64,000 nucleotides of DNA from an uncultured Alphaproteobacteria bacterium (GTDB lineage: Bacteria > Pseudomonadota > Alphaproteobacteria > HIMB59 > GCA-002718135), in NCBI GenBank assembly GCA_902595425.1, contig CACJPV010000005.1, positions 1-64,000 of the forward strand, given 5' to 3'. The translations under genes and the position numbers were made by a program. The first letter of the stretch is position 1, and each line of letters starts with the position of its first letter. Below, piece by piece: positions 36,468-45,778 of this stretch. Under the pieces are notes generated by a model. It saw only the letters and a list, made by a program, of their open reading frames with translations, was not told the origin of the DNA and did no database searches.

Positions 36468-38528
36468 TTATTCGTCTAACCACCACTGAGTAGCTAGATA
36501 TGGATAAGTTCTGTAATACTCATAAGAAGTTGTTTTGAATTGCGTAAAGTTTTTCAAAGCATTTCTATGATATGTTGGGAATGGTGCTTTTACAGTACCA
36601 ATTAACAAAGTTTGTTCTGTTAACATAGTAGTAATTTTTTTACCCCACTCATTAGATTCAGCAGTACCTAAAGCATATGATTGAAATTTATCAATCCCAT
36701 CGCTTAAGTCATAAACCCATTGTGGAGGTTCTACACCGTCTGTACCGTTACTATCAATGTAAGCAGCCCATAACATACCTTGAGTATGGTTAAAGTAGTT
36801 ACCAAATGGTGCTTTAAATGTTTCAGGGTTACCTGCAATAATAGCCAGTGGCTGACCTTTATCCCAAGCATGAACATCTAGAGCATTTGAAGATTGTGAA
36901 CCACGATATTCATCTGGTGTAACTTCTTTAAATGTTGTTTTTACACCAACATCGTTCCACATACGAGCAACTAATTCAACTTCAACACCACCAATACCTT
37001 GAGTAGCATAGTCAATGTTCATTGCAAACGGAGCTCCATTTGGAAGTTCTCTAAAGCCATCACCATCAACATCTTTTAACCCAACTTCATCTAGAAGTGC
37101 ATTAGCACCATCCGGATCATATTGAGCCATATGCATTTTGATTTCATCAGAAACGAAATCAGGTGCAGGTGATATACCTACAAACTGCTCTACAACACCC
37201 ATTCCATAGTAAGCAACATCGTTGATTTCATTTCTATCAAGTGCAATTGACATTGCTTGACGGAAACGAATATCACCATAGACTTTACGTTTTTCCATAT
37301 CTGGATGAGTTACGTTAAAGCTAAATAGTGCTGCACCACAACCAGGATTAATTTGAAGATTATATCCACCAGACTCAGCACCATCTAATAATTGAGGTGC
37401 AGATTCAAGTTGAACAGATTGCGATTTATAGTCAACTTCACCGTTAACTAGTTTTAACAATCTAATCTCATTTTCATTGATGTATCTTTCATTTTGATAA
37501 TCAATGTATGGTAATTGATTTCCAGCGGTATCCACTTGGTGGAAATATGGATTAGCTGCATACACTCTACCCTCAGTAGTATCTTCAATTGTCATGTACG
37601 CTTCTAATGAAGGATAAGCTGCATATTCTAAGCCACCGACTAGATCAGGATTTCTCAACATAGGAGTTGGAGTATCAGTCCAACCTGAATTACCATAATA
37701 AGCAGCAAGAGCATCCCAACCATCTGCAAAACCTAAAGCTTGTGCATTTGCATCGGCATTAGAGTCTATTTCAGGATGGAATTGTTCTAAGAAATGTGCT
37801 GGCATAAAAAATTGATTGTATGACCAAGCGATAGTTGCTGTTAAACCTGGGAAAGGTGATGGTAAGTTAAATCTAGCTGTTACGTCATCAATAACATCAA
37901 CAGTCATTGGTTCACCACCAACAAGAAGATACGGATATGGTTTTTCTCTAATTTTTGGATTCATCATTAGATCTTCATACCAAAATTCAATATCTCTAGC
38001 AGTAAAAGGTTCTCCATTAGACCACTTATGTCCTTTTCTAAGTGTAAAAGTTAAAGTTGTGAAATCGGCATTCCACTCAAAACTTTTAGCAACATTTGGA
38101 ACAATAGTTGATAAGTCATCAGCAAATCTTAAAAGGTTTACGTGACGAGTTGATAACATATCTGAAGTACCTGCTTCAGTAGCATTTGATAAGAAATTAA
38201 TTGTACCACCGTATTTTCCAATTGAATCATAAGGTCTTACAACCAATGGTTCTTCTGGAAGTCTATCCTCTACAGGAGGTAAAGCTTTATTTCCTTGAAT
38301 AGTTGCATTAATACTTGCAATATTAGGGTTTTCCTTAAATTGCATTTCACAACCTGCTAATTGTTCAAACTCATCTAATTCATACTGTTGTGTATATTGT
38401 CCAGCATCAACACCATTTGGATTGCTTTGCGTTGAACCATTACCAGCACAAGGACCGGCAAAAGAAAAACTACTCCATGATATTGTAGCTAAAGAAAATA
38501 CAACAGCTAAAATTAATTTTTTAAACAT
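36468..38528 (-). CDS. Large periplasmic binding protein, SBP family 5
   Basis: A 686-residue secreted protein. The signal peptide (about 1-24) ends near SFSFAGP. The SBP_bac_5 signatures are KGHKWSNGEPFTARDIEFWY and FRQAMSIALDRNEIN. At 686 residues it is larger than OppA/DppA (about 530) and closer to binding proteins for oligosaccharides or opine-like solutes. A GAGGAG site precedes the start. It heads the leftward run that continues through the transporter into the mutarotase and sulfopyruvate decarboxylase genes, so a sulfosugar derivative is one candidate ligand. Confidence 0.92.
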   Translation of the reverse strand: MFKKLILAVVFSLATISWSSFSFAGPCAGNGSTQSNPNGVDAGQYTQQYELDEFEQLAGCEMQFKENPNIASINATIQGNKALPPVEDRLPEEPLVVRPYDSIGKYGGTINFLSNATEAGTSDMLSTRHVNLLRFADDLSTIVPNVAKSFEWNADFTTLTFTLRKGHKWSNGEPFTARDIEFWYEDLMMNPKIREKPYPYLLVGGEPMTVDVIDDVTARFNLPSPFPGLTATIAWSYNQFFMPAHFLEQFHPEIDSNADANAQALGFADGWDALAAYYGNSGWTDTPTPMLRNPDLVGGLEYAAYPSLEAYMTIEDTTEGRVYAANPYFHQVDTAGNQLPYIDYQNERYINENEIRLLKLVNGEVDYKSQSVQLESAPQLLDGAESGGYNLQINPGCGAALFSFNVTHPDMEKRKVYGDIRFRQAMSIALDRNEINDVAYYGMGVVEQFVGISPAPDFVSDEIKMHMAQYDPDGANALLDEVGLKDVDGDGFRELPNGAPFAMNIDYATQGIGGVEVELVARMWNDVGVKTTFKEVTPDEYRGSQSSNALDVHAWDKGQPLAIIAGNPETFKAPFGNYFNHTQGMLWAAYIDSNGTDGVEPPQWVYDLSDGIDKFQSYALGTAESNEWGKKITTMLTEQTLLIGTVKAPFPTYHRNALKNFTQFKTTSYEYYRTYPYLATQWWLDE

Positions 38529-38697
38529 ATTATTTTCTCCTCTTTAAATTTAAAGTAATGATAAAGTAATTACATGAATAGATTTAAAATACAAAAAATT
38601 TTTGATAAATATATTACAATTAAATGAAGATATTGTGTATTAATTAAATTAAACAACAAGATGTAGTGATGTTTTTGTTTAAATATTATTAAATTTT
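38529..38697. promoter_or_regulatory. 169-bp divergent gap
   Basis: AT-rich gap between the leftward binding-protein gene and the rightward sulfatase-family gene. A GAGGAG ribosome-binding site serves the former. The latter has no recognisable site within 15 bp of its ATG. I see no convincing palindrome. Confidence 0.35.
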
Positions 38698-40227
38698 ATG
38701 AAGAAATCAGTTTTATTTTTATGTGCAGATCAGTGGAGGTGGGACTCTTTTAGCTTTATGAAACATAAGAATGTTTTAACTCCAAACATTGATAGGTTAG
38801 TTAAAAAAAGTACTGCTTTTACATCACACTATGCAGGCATCGTGCCTTGTGGTCCATCAAGAACAACTATGTTAACAGGATTATACCCTTTCAATCATCG
38901 TTCAGTTACAAATGGTGCACCTTTAGATAAGCGTTTTACAAATATTGCAAAAGAAGTTCGCAAAATTGGTTATGAACCAAACTTATATGGCTATACCGAT
39001 ACATCATGGGATCCAAGATATTTAGATCCTAAAGATGAAAAAAATTTTACTTATGAATCACCTATGGAAGGATTTAATACAAAATGTCTTTTACCAGGAA
39101 GTGAACCAGAAGCTTGGGCTAAACATTTAAATAATAATGGTTTCAAAATAAATCACGCATCAGAATTATATAAAAGTCGTCAAGCAATAAAAGGTAAGGC
39201 TTTTATTCACGAACCTTATGATATTCCAACTGAATTTTCTGATACAGCTTTTTTAGCTGATAGAGCAATCAAAGATTTATTATTAGAAAAAAATTCTTTT
39301 TTTAACCACATATCTTTTTTAAAACCTCATCCACCTTTTCATGTTGCTGAACCTTGGTTTAGTCAAGTAAATCCTGATGATATTGATTTACCAGTTGCTA
39401 ATAATTCATTGGACGAGCTTTCAGATAGGCATCCATTACTTAAGGAGCTTTCCAAAAAATTTCAAAATGAAAAAAATTTTACTGAGATGAGGTTTTCAGA
39501 ACTAACCGAAAAAGATATCAAAAATATTAAAAGTGTTTATTTCGGAATGTGTGCTGAAGTAGATCATAACATTGGTAAAATTTTAAATGCTTTAGAGTCC
39601 TCTGATCAAATCAATAACACAATGATTATTTTTACAAGTGATCATGGGGAAATGCTAGGTGAAAATAATTTGTGGGGAAAATTGGGTTGGTGGGATTCAT
39701 CTTATCGTATTCCACTTATTATTCATGTGCCAGGTCAACAACATACATTTGTAAATGATATGACAGAGTCTGTTGATCTAGCTCCAACTATATTAGATTG
39801 GTTAGGTGCAGAAATACCCCTTGATTGGAATGGAAGATCACTACTAAAATATGTAAAAAATCAAAAAAATGAAATACCGCCAAAAGATTATGTAGTTTTT
39901 GATTATGATTTTAGAGAATGGACATCATTTGTAAAAAATAAAAAACTTGCTCCAGAAGAATGTAATTTATCTGTAATTAGGACTACTAAATGGAAGTATG
40001 TACATTTTCCTTCTATGCCTTCATTACTTTTTAATATGGATGAAGACCCATCTGAACTTAATAATCTATCTGAGTTACCAAAATATCAATCTATTAAAAA
40101 TGAGCTTTTATCGAAATTATTAAGTCACCGAATGCTTCATCAAGAGAGACAATTATCAAATACTATGCTATCTTCAAATGGTGTTAAAACAAATTCTGGT
40201 CCATTTAATAGAAAACAAAATCATTAA
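38698..40227 (+). CDS. Phosphonate monoester hydrolase / arylsulfatase family enzyme (PMH-like)
   Basis: A 509-residue alkaline-phosphatase-superfamily enzyme. Cys51 in the formylglycine motif CGPSR is intact. Metal-site residues are Asp11/Gln12 (ADQWRWD) and Asp315/His316 (TSDHGE). FLKPHPPF at 207-214 and the C-terminal HRMLHQERQLS are arranged as in Rhizobium phosphonate monoester hydrolase, which also cleaves sulfate and phosphate diesters. No signal peptide is visible, so it is cytoplasmic. It needs a formylglycine-generating enzyme encoded elsewhere. The MetE-like gene starts 6 bp after it. The natural ester is unknown. Confidence 0.86.
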   Translation: MKKSVLFLCADQWRWDSFSFMKHKNVLTPNIDRLVKKSTAFTSHYAGIVPCGPSRTTMLTGLYPFNHRSVTNGAPLDKRFTNIAKEVRKIGYEPNLYGYTDTSWDPRYLDPKDEKNFTYESPMEGFNTKCLLPGSEPEAWAKHLNNNGFKINHASELYKSRQAIKGKAFIHEPYDIPTEFSDTAFLADRAIKDLLLEKNSFFNHISFLKPHPPFHVAEPWFSQVNPDDIDLPVANNSLDELSDRHPLLKELSKKFQNEKNFTEMRFSELTEKDIKNIKSVYFGMCAEVDHNIGKILNALESSDQINNTMIIFTSDHGEMLGENNLWGKLGWWDSSYRIPLIIHVPGQQHTFVNDMTESVDLAPTILDWLGAEIPLDWNGRSLLKYVKNQKNEIPPKDYVVFDYDFREWTSFVKNKKLAPEECNLSVIRTTKWKYVHFPSMPSLLFNMDEDPSELNNLSELPKYQSIKNELLSKLLSHRMLHQERQLSNTMLSSNGVKTNSGPFNRKQNH

Positions 40228-40233
40228 ATAAAC

Positions 40234-41286
40234 ATGTTAACTACTGTTATCGGCGCTTACCCAAAACCTAATTACCTTAAAATTACAGATTGGTTTAATG
40301 CAAAAGGTGGAACAGACACAGCTAACCCAACAAAATTCTATAATGATGAAATAAGAAAAATGGGCAATGATGCAGATAAGATTTTTAAAAAAGCAGCAGA
40401 AGATGTAATTAAAGATCAATTAGATTGTGGTATCGACATAATAACTGATGGTGAAATTAAAAGAGAAAACTACATTCATTATCATTGTAGACATTTAAAC
40501 GGCGTTGATTTTAATACCCTTACAGAAAAAGTAGCAAGAACTGGTAATTATAAATGTTGGCTTCCAACAATAACAGATAAAATATCAGCAACAGAACCTT
40601 TCTTGGTTGATGAATGGAAAAGTAATCAAAGTATATCTAGCAAACCTGTGAAGGTTACCATTCCAGGACCAATGACAATTACAGACACAATAGCAAATTC
40701 CTATTACAAATCAGATGATGAAATGGGATATGATTTAGCAATAGCTATCAACATAGAAATTAAAAGATTAGTTGAAGCTGGTTGTAAATATATACAGGTT
40801 GATGAGCCTCTTTTTGCACGCAAACCTGAAAACGCCCTTAACTTTGGAATTAGTAATCTTGAAAAATGTTTTGAAGGGATTAATGATAGCGGTATTGAAA
40901 AAATCACACATATTTGTTGTGGCTATCCTGACAAAATTGATGCAATTAATTATCCAAAAGCACCATTAGACTCCTATAAGAAAATTGCGAAGACACTGGA
41001 TAACTCAATCATCGATAGTGTCTCGATTGAAGATGCTCACCGTTACAATGATTTGAGCTTGTTATCAGATTATCATGAGACAAAAGTAATTTTTGGTGTG
41101 ATCAAAATTGCTAGTTCTTCAATTGAAACTGAAGAAGAAATTGAAAATAGAATTCATGAATCGCTTCAATATATTTCAAAAGAGCAACTAATTTTAGCTC
41201 CAGATTGTGGATTAGGGCATTTATCTAGAGAACTTGCAATGCAAAAACTAAAGATAATGACCGCAGTTGCAAAAAAGTTTAATTAA
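40234..41286 (+). CDS. MetE C-terminal-like (core MetE) methyltransferase
   Basis: A 350-residue protein with only the zinc-binding catalytic half of cobalamin-independent methionine synthase. Zn ligand candidates are His226 and Cys228 in HICCGYPD and Cys325 in APDCGLGHL, with Glu191 in VDEPLF and the loop TDGEIKREN at 71-79. Such short MetE-like proteins may use methyl donors other than methyl-folate, so donor and acceptor cannot be named. It is probably co-transcribed with the PMH-like gene (6-bp gap), and the functional link between them is unclear. Confidence 0.82.
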   Translation: MLTTVIGAYPKPNYLKITDWFNAKGGTDTANPTKFYNDEIRKMGNDADKIFKKAAEDVIKDQLDCGIDIITDGEIKRENYIHYHCRHLNGVDFNTLTEKVARTGNYKCWLPTITDKISATEPFLVDEWKSNQSISSKPVKVTIPGPMTITDTIANSYYKSDDEMGYDLAIAINIEIKRLVEAGCKYIQVDEPLFARKPENALNFGISNLEKCFEGINDSGIEKITHICCGYPDKIDAINYPKAPLDSYKKIAKTLDNSIIDSVSIEDAHRYNDLSLLSDYHETKVIFGVIKIASSSIETEEEIENRIHESLQYISKEQLILAPDCGLGHLSRELAMQKLKIMTAVAKKFN

Positions 41287-41292
41287 TTAGAG

Positions 41293-41320
41293 TATAAAAA
41301 TTTTAAATTTAATTTTTATA
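41293..41320. terminator. AT-rich hairpin between convergent genes
   Basis: TATAAAAATT and AATTTTTATA form perfect 10-bp arms around an eight-base loop between the convergent MetE-like and DUF1989 genes, running into the last codons of the latter. It may be a weak bidirectional terminator, though without GC pairs its strength is doubtful. Confidence 0.4.
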
Positions 41321-42176
41321 AACCATGTAATTGATTGTAATCTGATAATGTAGGAGATGTCCAATTATTCAGAACGGTAGATGTTGTTCTAAATACTGAT
41401 ACTTTTAAGGGATAACACTTTGCAGAATCTGAAGAATGTGAAGAACTACAATCGCCACCAGGGCAAGCAGATAATACACCGAGTAAATCCACTTCAGCAA
41501 AAAATTCTAAAAAATCTCCTGGTCTGACTGGACTTGCCTTCATAAAATATTGATGTGTATCAAGAGTAAAGCCTGTACACATAAATACATTCAGAACATC
41601 ATGAACTAAATTTTCAGCTTCATCTTTTTGTAAATTTCTATCTTTTACTAAAGCTCTTGTGAGATTGGAGTGGCAACAATAATGATATTGATTGTTTGAA
41701 ATTAAATTATTTGTATAGGGGTCACACCTTGTTCCAATAACATCATGGACAGAACCTCCGTCTTTATCGAATCCGTACCAATCTAGAGTGTCATATGTGA
41801 TAGTAGCTAGTGGTCTCATATAAGGAAAGGTACTCCACATTTGATCTTTCAGTGAGAGATGCGTTCCGTGTAAAGCACGAGTTTTACCTGAATAAAACTT
41901 TTCTTTATAATTATTTGAATTGAACAAATTTAGATCCCCAACTTGAGGACCATCAATACTTTCTATTCTAAAAAAATATCCTGCTTTTACATCAAAACAT
42001 TTTGCATCTCTTGGAGGAATTATAATTTCATCTATTTTCTCAAGCTCTTTTCTAGCTTGCTGATAATTATCCCAATGAGGAATTTTTAATGTATTATTTG
42101 GATAACAAATTACAGGTAAATTTAGTTTTCGACTCTCCCCATCCACAGGTTTTTGATGTTGGGAATATTTTTTCAT
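41316..42176 (-). CDS. DUF1989 / urea carboxylase-associated family protein
   Basis: A 286-residue DUF1989 protein. Recognisable features are FRIESIDGPQVGDLNLF, RALHGTHLSL, THD-like ITYDTLDWYG, YHYCCHSN with adjacent Cys and His, and GVLSACPGGDCSS. Known relatives are urea carboxylase-associated proteins and the carboxyguanidine deiminase subunits, so a role in guanidine or urea nitrogen release is plausible. It is the last gene of a leftward run after a ureohydrolase, alanine dehydrogenase and a transaminase. A single DUF1989 gene is present here, whereas the deiminase has two subunits. Confidence 0.8.
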   Translation of the reverse strand: MKKYSQHQKPVDGESRKLNLPVICYPNNTLKIPHWDNYQQARKELEKIDEIIIPPRDAKCFDVKAGYFFRIESIDGPQVGDLNLFNSNNYKEKFYSGKTRALHGTHLSLKDQMWSTFPYMRPLATITYDTLDWYGFDKDGGSVHDVIGTRCDPYTNNLISNNQYHYCCHSNLTRALVKDRNLQKDEAENLVHDVLNVFMCTGFTLDTHQYFMKASPVRPGDFLEFFAEVDLLGVLSACPGGDCSSSHSSDSAKCYPLKVSVFRTTSTVLNNWTSPTLSDYNQLHGL

Positions 42177-42202
42177 ACTTAATCTATTAGATAAGAAAAC
42201 AT

Positions 42203-43180
42203 TTATTTATATGCAATTACACTAATAATCTCAAACATAATAGAAGCAGCTACCATTGAAGTAATATGATTCTTTTGATCTTTAGTAGGCATTAGGCATA
42301 CAACATCACCACCAATAACATTTTTACTTTTAACAGATTGTATTAGTGCTTTTGCTTCATCAACAGTAAAACCAGTAAAGCCAGGTTCAATGTTTGATAC
42401 AGCAGGAGCAACAGTGGCATCAAGTGAGTCTAAATCAAACGTAATATAAAGAGGATTATCACCTATTTTGTCTAAAGTTTCTTTAATGACATCATTGATT
42501 CCTCTTTTTTTAAATTCATCCATCGTTACTACATTGTATCCAAGGTCATAACTTGGTTGCAGCCAATCTAAAGTTCTAGGATTGCCACGCATACCAATTT
42601 GCATACTAGTTTTTGGATCTATAATTCCTTGTTCAACTAAATAAGCGCCCCAATGAGCAGCACTTTTTTTTGCTCCCATAAAATGGTCTAATTGACTAAA
42701 GGTATCAGTGTGAGCATCAATATGGAGAAATGATATTTTTTTTCCATTTGTTAATTCCAGATTATTACTTCCTAAACCTTGAAGAATTCCACCTGTAATT
42801 GAATGATCTCCACCAATTGATACAACTGGTTTTTTTTCTTTTGCAATTCTCTGATAAAAATTTGTAATATCTTCAATGCATCGTTCATTGTTATTTGCAT
42901 GGGGAAGAGCAACATCACCTAAATCAAATATTTTTTTTTGTTTCCAAGGATTAATATTGAAATCTAAATGTACTCTTCTTAATCCAGCGGATACATGTCT
43001 AACAGCTCTTGGGCCTAAATGTTGATCTCTTTCTGTTGTGCCATTACCAGTACTATGCGGTACTCCAACAAGCGCAATATCACATTTTGATACATCTTTT
43101 TGGTGCTCGCAGCGAAACAATGTTGGTATTCCCCACCAATACATGGTCTCCATCATCAACTCATCGTTTGAGTTAGTCAT
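42203..43180 (-). CDS. Ureohydrolase (agmatinase/guanidino-acid hydrolase family)
   Basis: A 325-residue binuclear-metal hydrolase. The metal ligands are complete: His126 (GGDHS), Asp155, His157 and Asp159 (HIDAHTDT), Asp249 and Asp251 (TFDLDSLD). It cleaves a guanidino compound to urea and an amine. Agmatine, guanidinobutyrate, guanidinopropionate, guanidine and taurocyamine are possible. The neighbours are an omega-amino acid transaminase and alanine dehydrogenase, which would deaminate the released amine, and DUF1989, which may act on the nitrogen product. That context favours a guanidino acid over agmatine. Confidence 0.85.
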   Translation of the reverse strand: MTNSNDELMMETMYWWGIPTLFRCEHQKDVSKCDIALVGVPHSTGNGTTERDQHLGPRAVRHVSAGLRRVHLDFNINPWKQKKIFDLGDVALPHANNNERCIEDITNFYQRIAKEKKPVVSIGGDHSITGGILQGLGSNNLELTNGKKISFLHIDAHTDTFSQLDHFMGAKKSAAHWGAYLVEQGIIDPKTSMQIGMRGNPRTLDWLQPSYDLGYNVVTMDEFKKRGINDVIKETLDKIGDNPLYITFDLDSLDATVAPAVSNIEPGFTGFTVDEAKALIQSVKSKNVIGGDVVCLMPTKDQKNHITSMVAASIMFEIISVIAYK

Positions 43181-43190
43181 CTTTATTAGA

Positions 43191-44306
43191 TTAATTTATT
43201 GCAGTGCTTGGATCAACAAAATTATAACCCAAATCTTCTGCTACCGCTTTGTAAGTAACATTTCCTTGGCAAATATTTAAACCTGCAAGAAAATTTGCAT
43301 CACTATTGAGAGCATCTCGATAGCCGCTTTGAGCTAATTGTAATACAAAAGGTAATGTTGCTGCATTTAAAGCCAGAGTGGAAGTTCTTGGAACACCTCC
43401 TGGCATATTAGCAACACAGTAATGAACAACATCATCGATAACATAAGTAGGGTTAGCATGCGTTGTTGGCTTGCTTGTTTCTACACATCCACCTTGATCG
43501 ATAGCAACATCAACAATTACAGAGCCTCTCTTCATGACTTTAAGCATATCTTTTGTAATTAATTTAGGAGCATTGGCGCCTGGAATTAAAACACCCCCAA
43601 TTAATAAATCAGTTTCAGCAACATAATTTTCTAAATTTATATCATCTGAAACAAGAGGAATGATACGATCACCAAACTTTGCTTGAAGTTCTTTTAGGCG
43701 GGTTTCTGATTTATCGACAATATAAACTTTTGCTTCCATTCCCGTTGCAATTGTAGCTGCATTTTCACCAACAACTCCGCCACCTAATATAAGAACATTC
43801 CCAGGGTTTACTCCAGGAGCTCCACCAATAAGCAAACCTCTTCCACCTTGAGGTTTTTCTAAGCAATGTGCTCCAGCTTGAATTGACATTCTTCCTGCCA
43901 CTGCACTCATCGGTGCCAATAAAGGAAGTCTATTATTTTCATCAGTTACAGTTTCATAGGCAATACAAATTGATTTTGAGTCAACTAAGCCTTTTGTCAA
44001 TTCAGGGGCAGCAGATAAATGCAAATAGGTAAATAAGATTTGATTTTCTCTTAACATATTTACTTCTTCAGATTGAGGCTCTTTCACCTTTACAATCATG
44101 TCTGAGTCGTTGAAAACATCAGCCGCACTTGAAGCTATATTGGCACCAGCTTTTTCATAGTCAGCATTTTCAAAACCTGCACCAAAACCTGCATTATTTT
44201 CAACTAGGACTTCGTGGCCATGGTTGGTTAGCTGCTGGACACTTTGAGGAGTCAGTCCAACTCTAGACTCCTGAGCTTTAATCTCAGACGGAATACCAAC
44301 TTTCAT
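43191..44306 (-). CDS. ald: Alanine dehydrogenase
   Basis: The 371-residue protein matches Ald in length and motifs: MKVGIPSEIKAQESRVGLTP at the N-terminus, APMSAVAGRMSIQAGA and the NAD-binding ILGGGVVGENAA near 172-183. It oxidises alanine to pyruvate and ammonium. It overlaps the transaminase gene as TAATG, so it probably regenerates the pyruvate acceptor for that enzyme, the standard tpa-ald logic in taurine and beta-alanine degradation. Confidence 0.96.
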   Translation of the reverse strand: MKVGIPSEIKAQESRVGLTPQSVQQLTNHGHEVLVENNAGFGAGFENADYEKAGANIASSAADVFNDSDMIVKVKEPQSEEVNMLRENQILFTYLHLSAAPELTKGLVDSKSICIAYETVTDENNRLPLLAPMSAVAGRMSIQAGAHCLEKPQGGRGLLIGGAPGVNPGNVLILGGGVVGENAATIATGMEAKVYIVDKSETRLKELQAKFGDRIIPLVSDDINLENYVAETDLLIGGVLIPGANAPKLITKDMLKVMKRGSVIVDVAIDQGGCVETSKPTTHANPTYVIDDVVHYCVANMPGGVPRTSTLALNAATLPFVLQLAQSGYRDALNSDANFLAGLNICQGNVTYKAVAEDLGYNFVDPSTAIN

Positions 44307-45646
44307 TATTTTTCCTTGAAGTAATTAGTAATACCTGTTCGGAGTTTCTCTATCATTTCATCAATATGTTTTTTTTCTGAAATAAATGGTGGAGCAACAA
44401 TTAGACAATCTCCTGTTGCTTTTAGGCTTAAGCCAGAAGCAAACAAATGTTTAAAGCAAGCGTATCCAGCTTTACCTAAACGCTCATCCATTCTTAGATC
44501 AATACCACCCATCATTCCGTATCCTCTAATATCAATGATGCCCTCAATATCTTTTAAGCTAAACAAGCCATCTAAGAAATATGGTGACATTTCTTTTGCA
44601 CGCTTGAATAAATCTTCCTTTTCAAAAATATCTTGCATTGCTAATCCAGCTGCTACTGAACAGGGTATTGCTGAATAAGTATAACCATGGAAAAATTCGA
44701 TTGCTCCTTTTGGTGCAGCATCAACCATTGAGTCATAGATATGTTCTCGTGATGCCACTGCTCCAAGAGGCACAACACCATTTGTAATTGCTTTTGCCAT
44801 AGTCATGATATCAGGCGTCACATCAAATGCTTGAGCTCCAAATGTGTCACCCATTCTACCCCAACCAGTTATGACCTCATCAAAAATAAGAAGGATGCCA
44901 TGCTTATCACAAATTTCTCTTAATTTTTTTAAATATCCTTTTGGTGGCACTAAAGTTCCTGTTGATCCTGCAACAGGCTCTACAATACATGCAGCAATAT
45001 TCTCTCCACCAATATGTCCTGCAATTCTCTCTAAATCTTCTGCAAGGTAATCACCTGTTTCAGGTTCACCGCGAACAAATTTATTTTCTGGTAAGTGAGT
45101 ATGTCTTAAATGATGAGTATTCGGCATTAATATGCTGGAAAAAGTTTTTCTATTAGCAACCATGCCGCCAACCGAAATTCCACCGATATTCATTCCGTGA
45201 TAACCCCTTTCACGACCAACAATGTGATGTCGGTGTCCTTCACCTTTTGCTTTAAAGTATGCTATCGCAGTTTTAATTGCTGTATCAACTGCAGACGAAC
45301 CACACATAGTGAAAAATATTCTATTTAAATCTTCAGGTGTATGTTTAGAAATTTTTCTTGCTAATTCAAAAGAACCATTAAAGCCTTGTTGAAAAGGTTG
45401 CACGTAGTCAAGTTGTTCAAGTTGTTTATAAACAGCTTCTCTAATTTCTTGACGGCCATGACCCGCAGGGCTACAAAATAATCCAGAACTTGCATCAATT
45501 AATTGATTGCCATGATGATCAGTGTAATACATTCCTTCAGCTTTAACCATTAGCCTTGGACTATCTTTAAAATCGTGATTGGATGTAAATGGCATCCAAT
45601 GTTCTTCAAGTGAATTTGGTAATTCGTTTCTATTTTCTAAATCCAT
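44306..45646 (-). CDS. Omega-amino acid:pyruvate aminotransferase (class III)
   Basis: A 446-residue class III aminotransferase. HWMPFTSNHDFKDSPRL near 16-32 (numbered from the ATG), GRERGYHGMNIGG, IFDEVITGWGRMG and AKAITNGVVPLGA with the PLP lysine closely resemble the beta-alanine:pyruvate transaminase BauA. I choose the ATG at 45646, with GAGGA five to six bases upstream; a TTG four codons earlier is less likely. Substrates of this family include beta-alanine, taurine, GABA and putrescine-type amines. With Ald and Xsc in the window, taurine to sulfoacetaldehyde is an attractive role, but not proven. Confidence 0.87.
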   Translation of the reverse strand: MDLENRNELPNSLEEHWMPFTSNHDFKDSPRLMVKAEGMYYTDHHGNQLIDASSGLFCSPAGHGRQEIREAVYKQLEQLDYVQPFQQGFNGSFELARKISKHTPEDLNRIFFTMCGSSAVDTAIKTAIAYFKAKGEGHRHHIVGRERGYHGMNIGGISVGGMVANRKTFSSILMPNTHHLRHTHLPENKFVRGEPETGDYLAEDLERIAGHIGGENIAACIVEPVAGSTGTLVPPKGYLKKLREICDKHGILLIFDEVITGWGRMGDTFGAQAFDVTPDIMTMAKAITNGVVPLGAVASREHIYDSMVDAAPKGAIEFFHGYTYSAIPCSVAAGLAMQDIFEKEDLFKRAKEMSPYFLDGLFSLKDIEGIIDIRGYGMMGGIDLRMDERLGKAGYACFKHLFASGLSLKATGDCLIVAPPFISEKKHIDEMIEKLRTGITNYFKEK

Positions 45647-45778
45647 AAATGTCCTCAAATAAGCAAAATTTACCTAGCCTTACATCATACAAATGGCTTA
45701 TCCAAGAGGAATTCTTGCTGTTTTTCTTAATTTCGTAGGAAAAATTGACGCCCTAGTATAGAAGAAAAAAATTCAATT
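45647..45778. promoter_or_regulatory. Divergent promoter region, transaminase operon / phosphotransacetylase
   Basis: A 132-bp gap between the leftward transaminase operon and the rightward Pta-like gene. TTGACG near 45744 points rightward but has no well-spaced -10. A GAGGA ribosome-binding site precedes the transaminase ATG. No clear palindrome. Confidence 0.35.

Noticed and set aside
38698..40227. Secreted arylsulfatase for algal polysaccharides
   Set aside because: No signal peptide is visible and the motif layout fits cytoplasmic phosphonate monoester hydrolases better.
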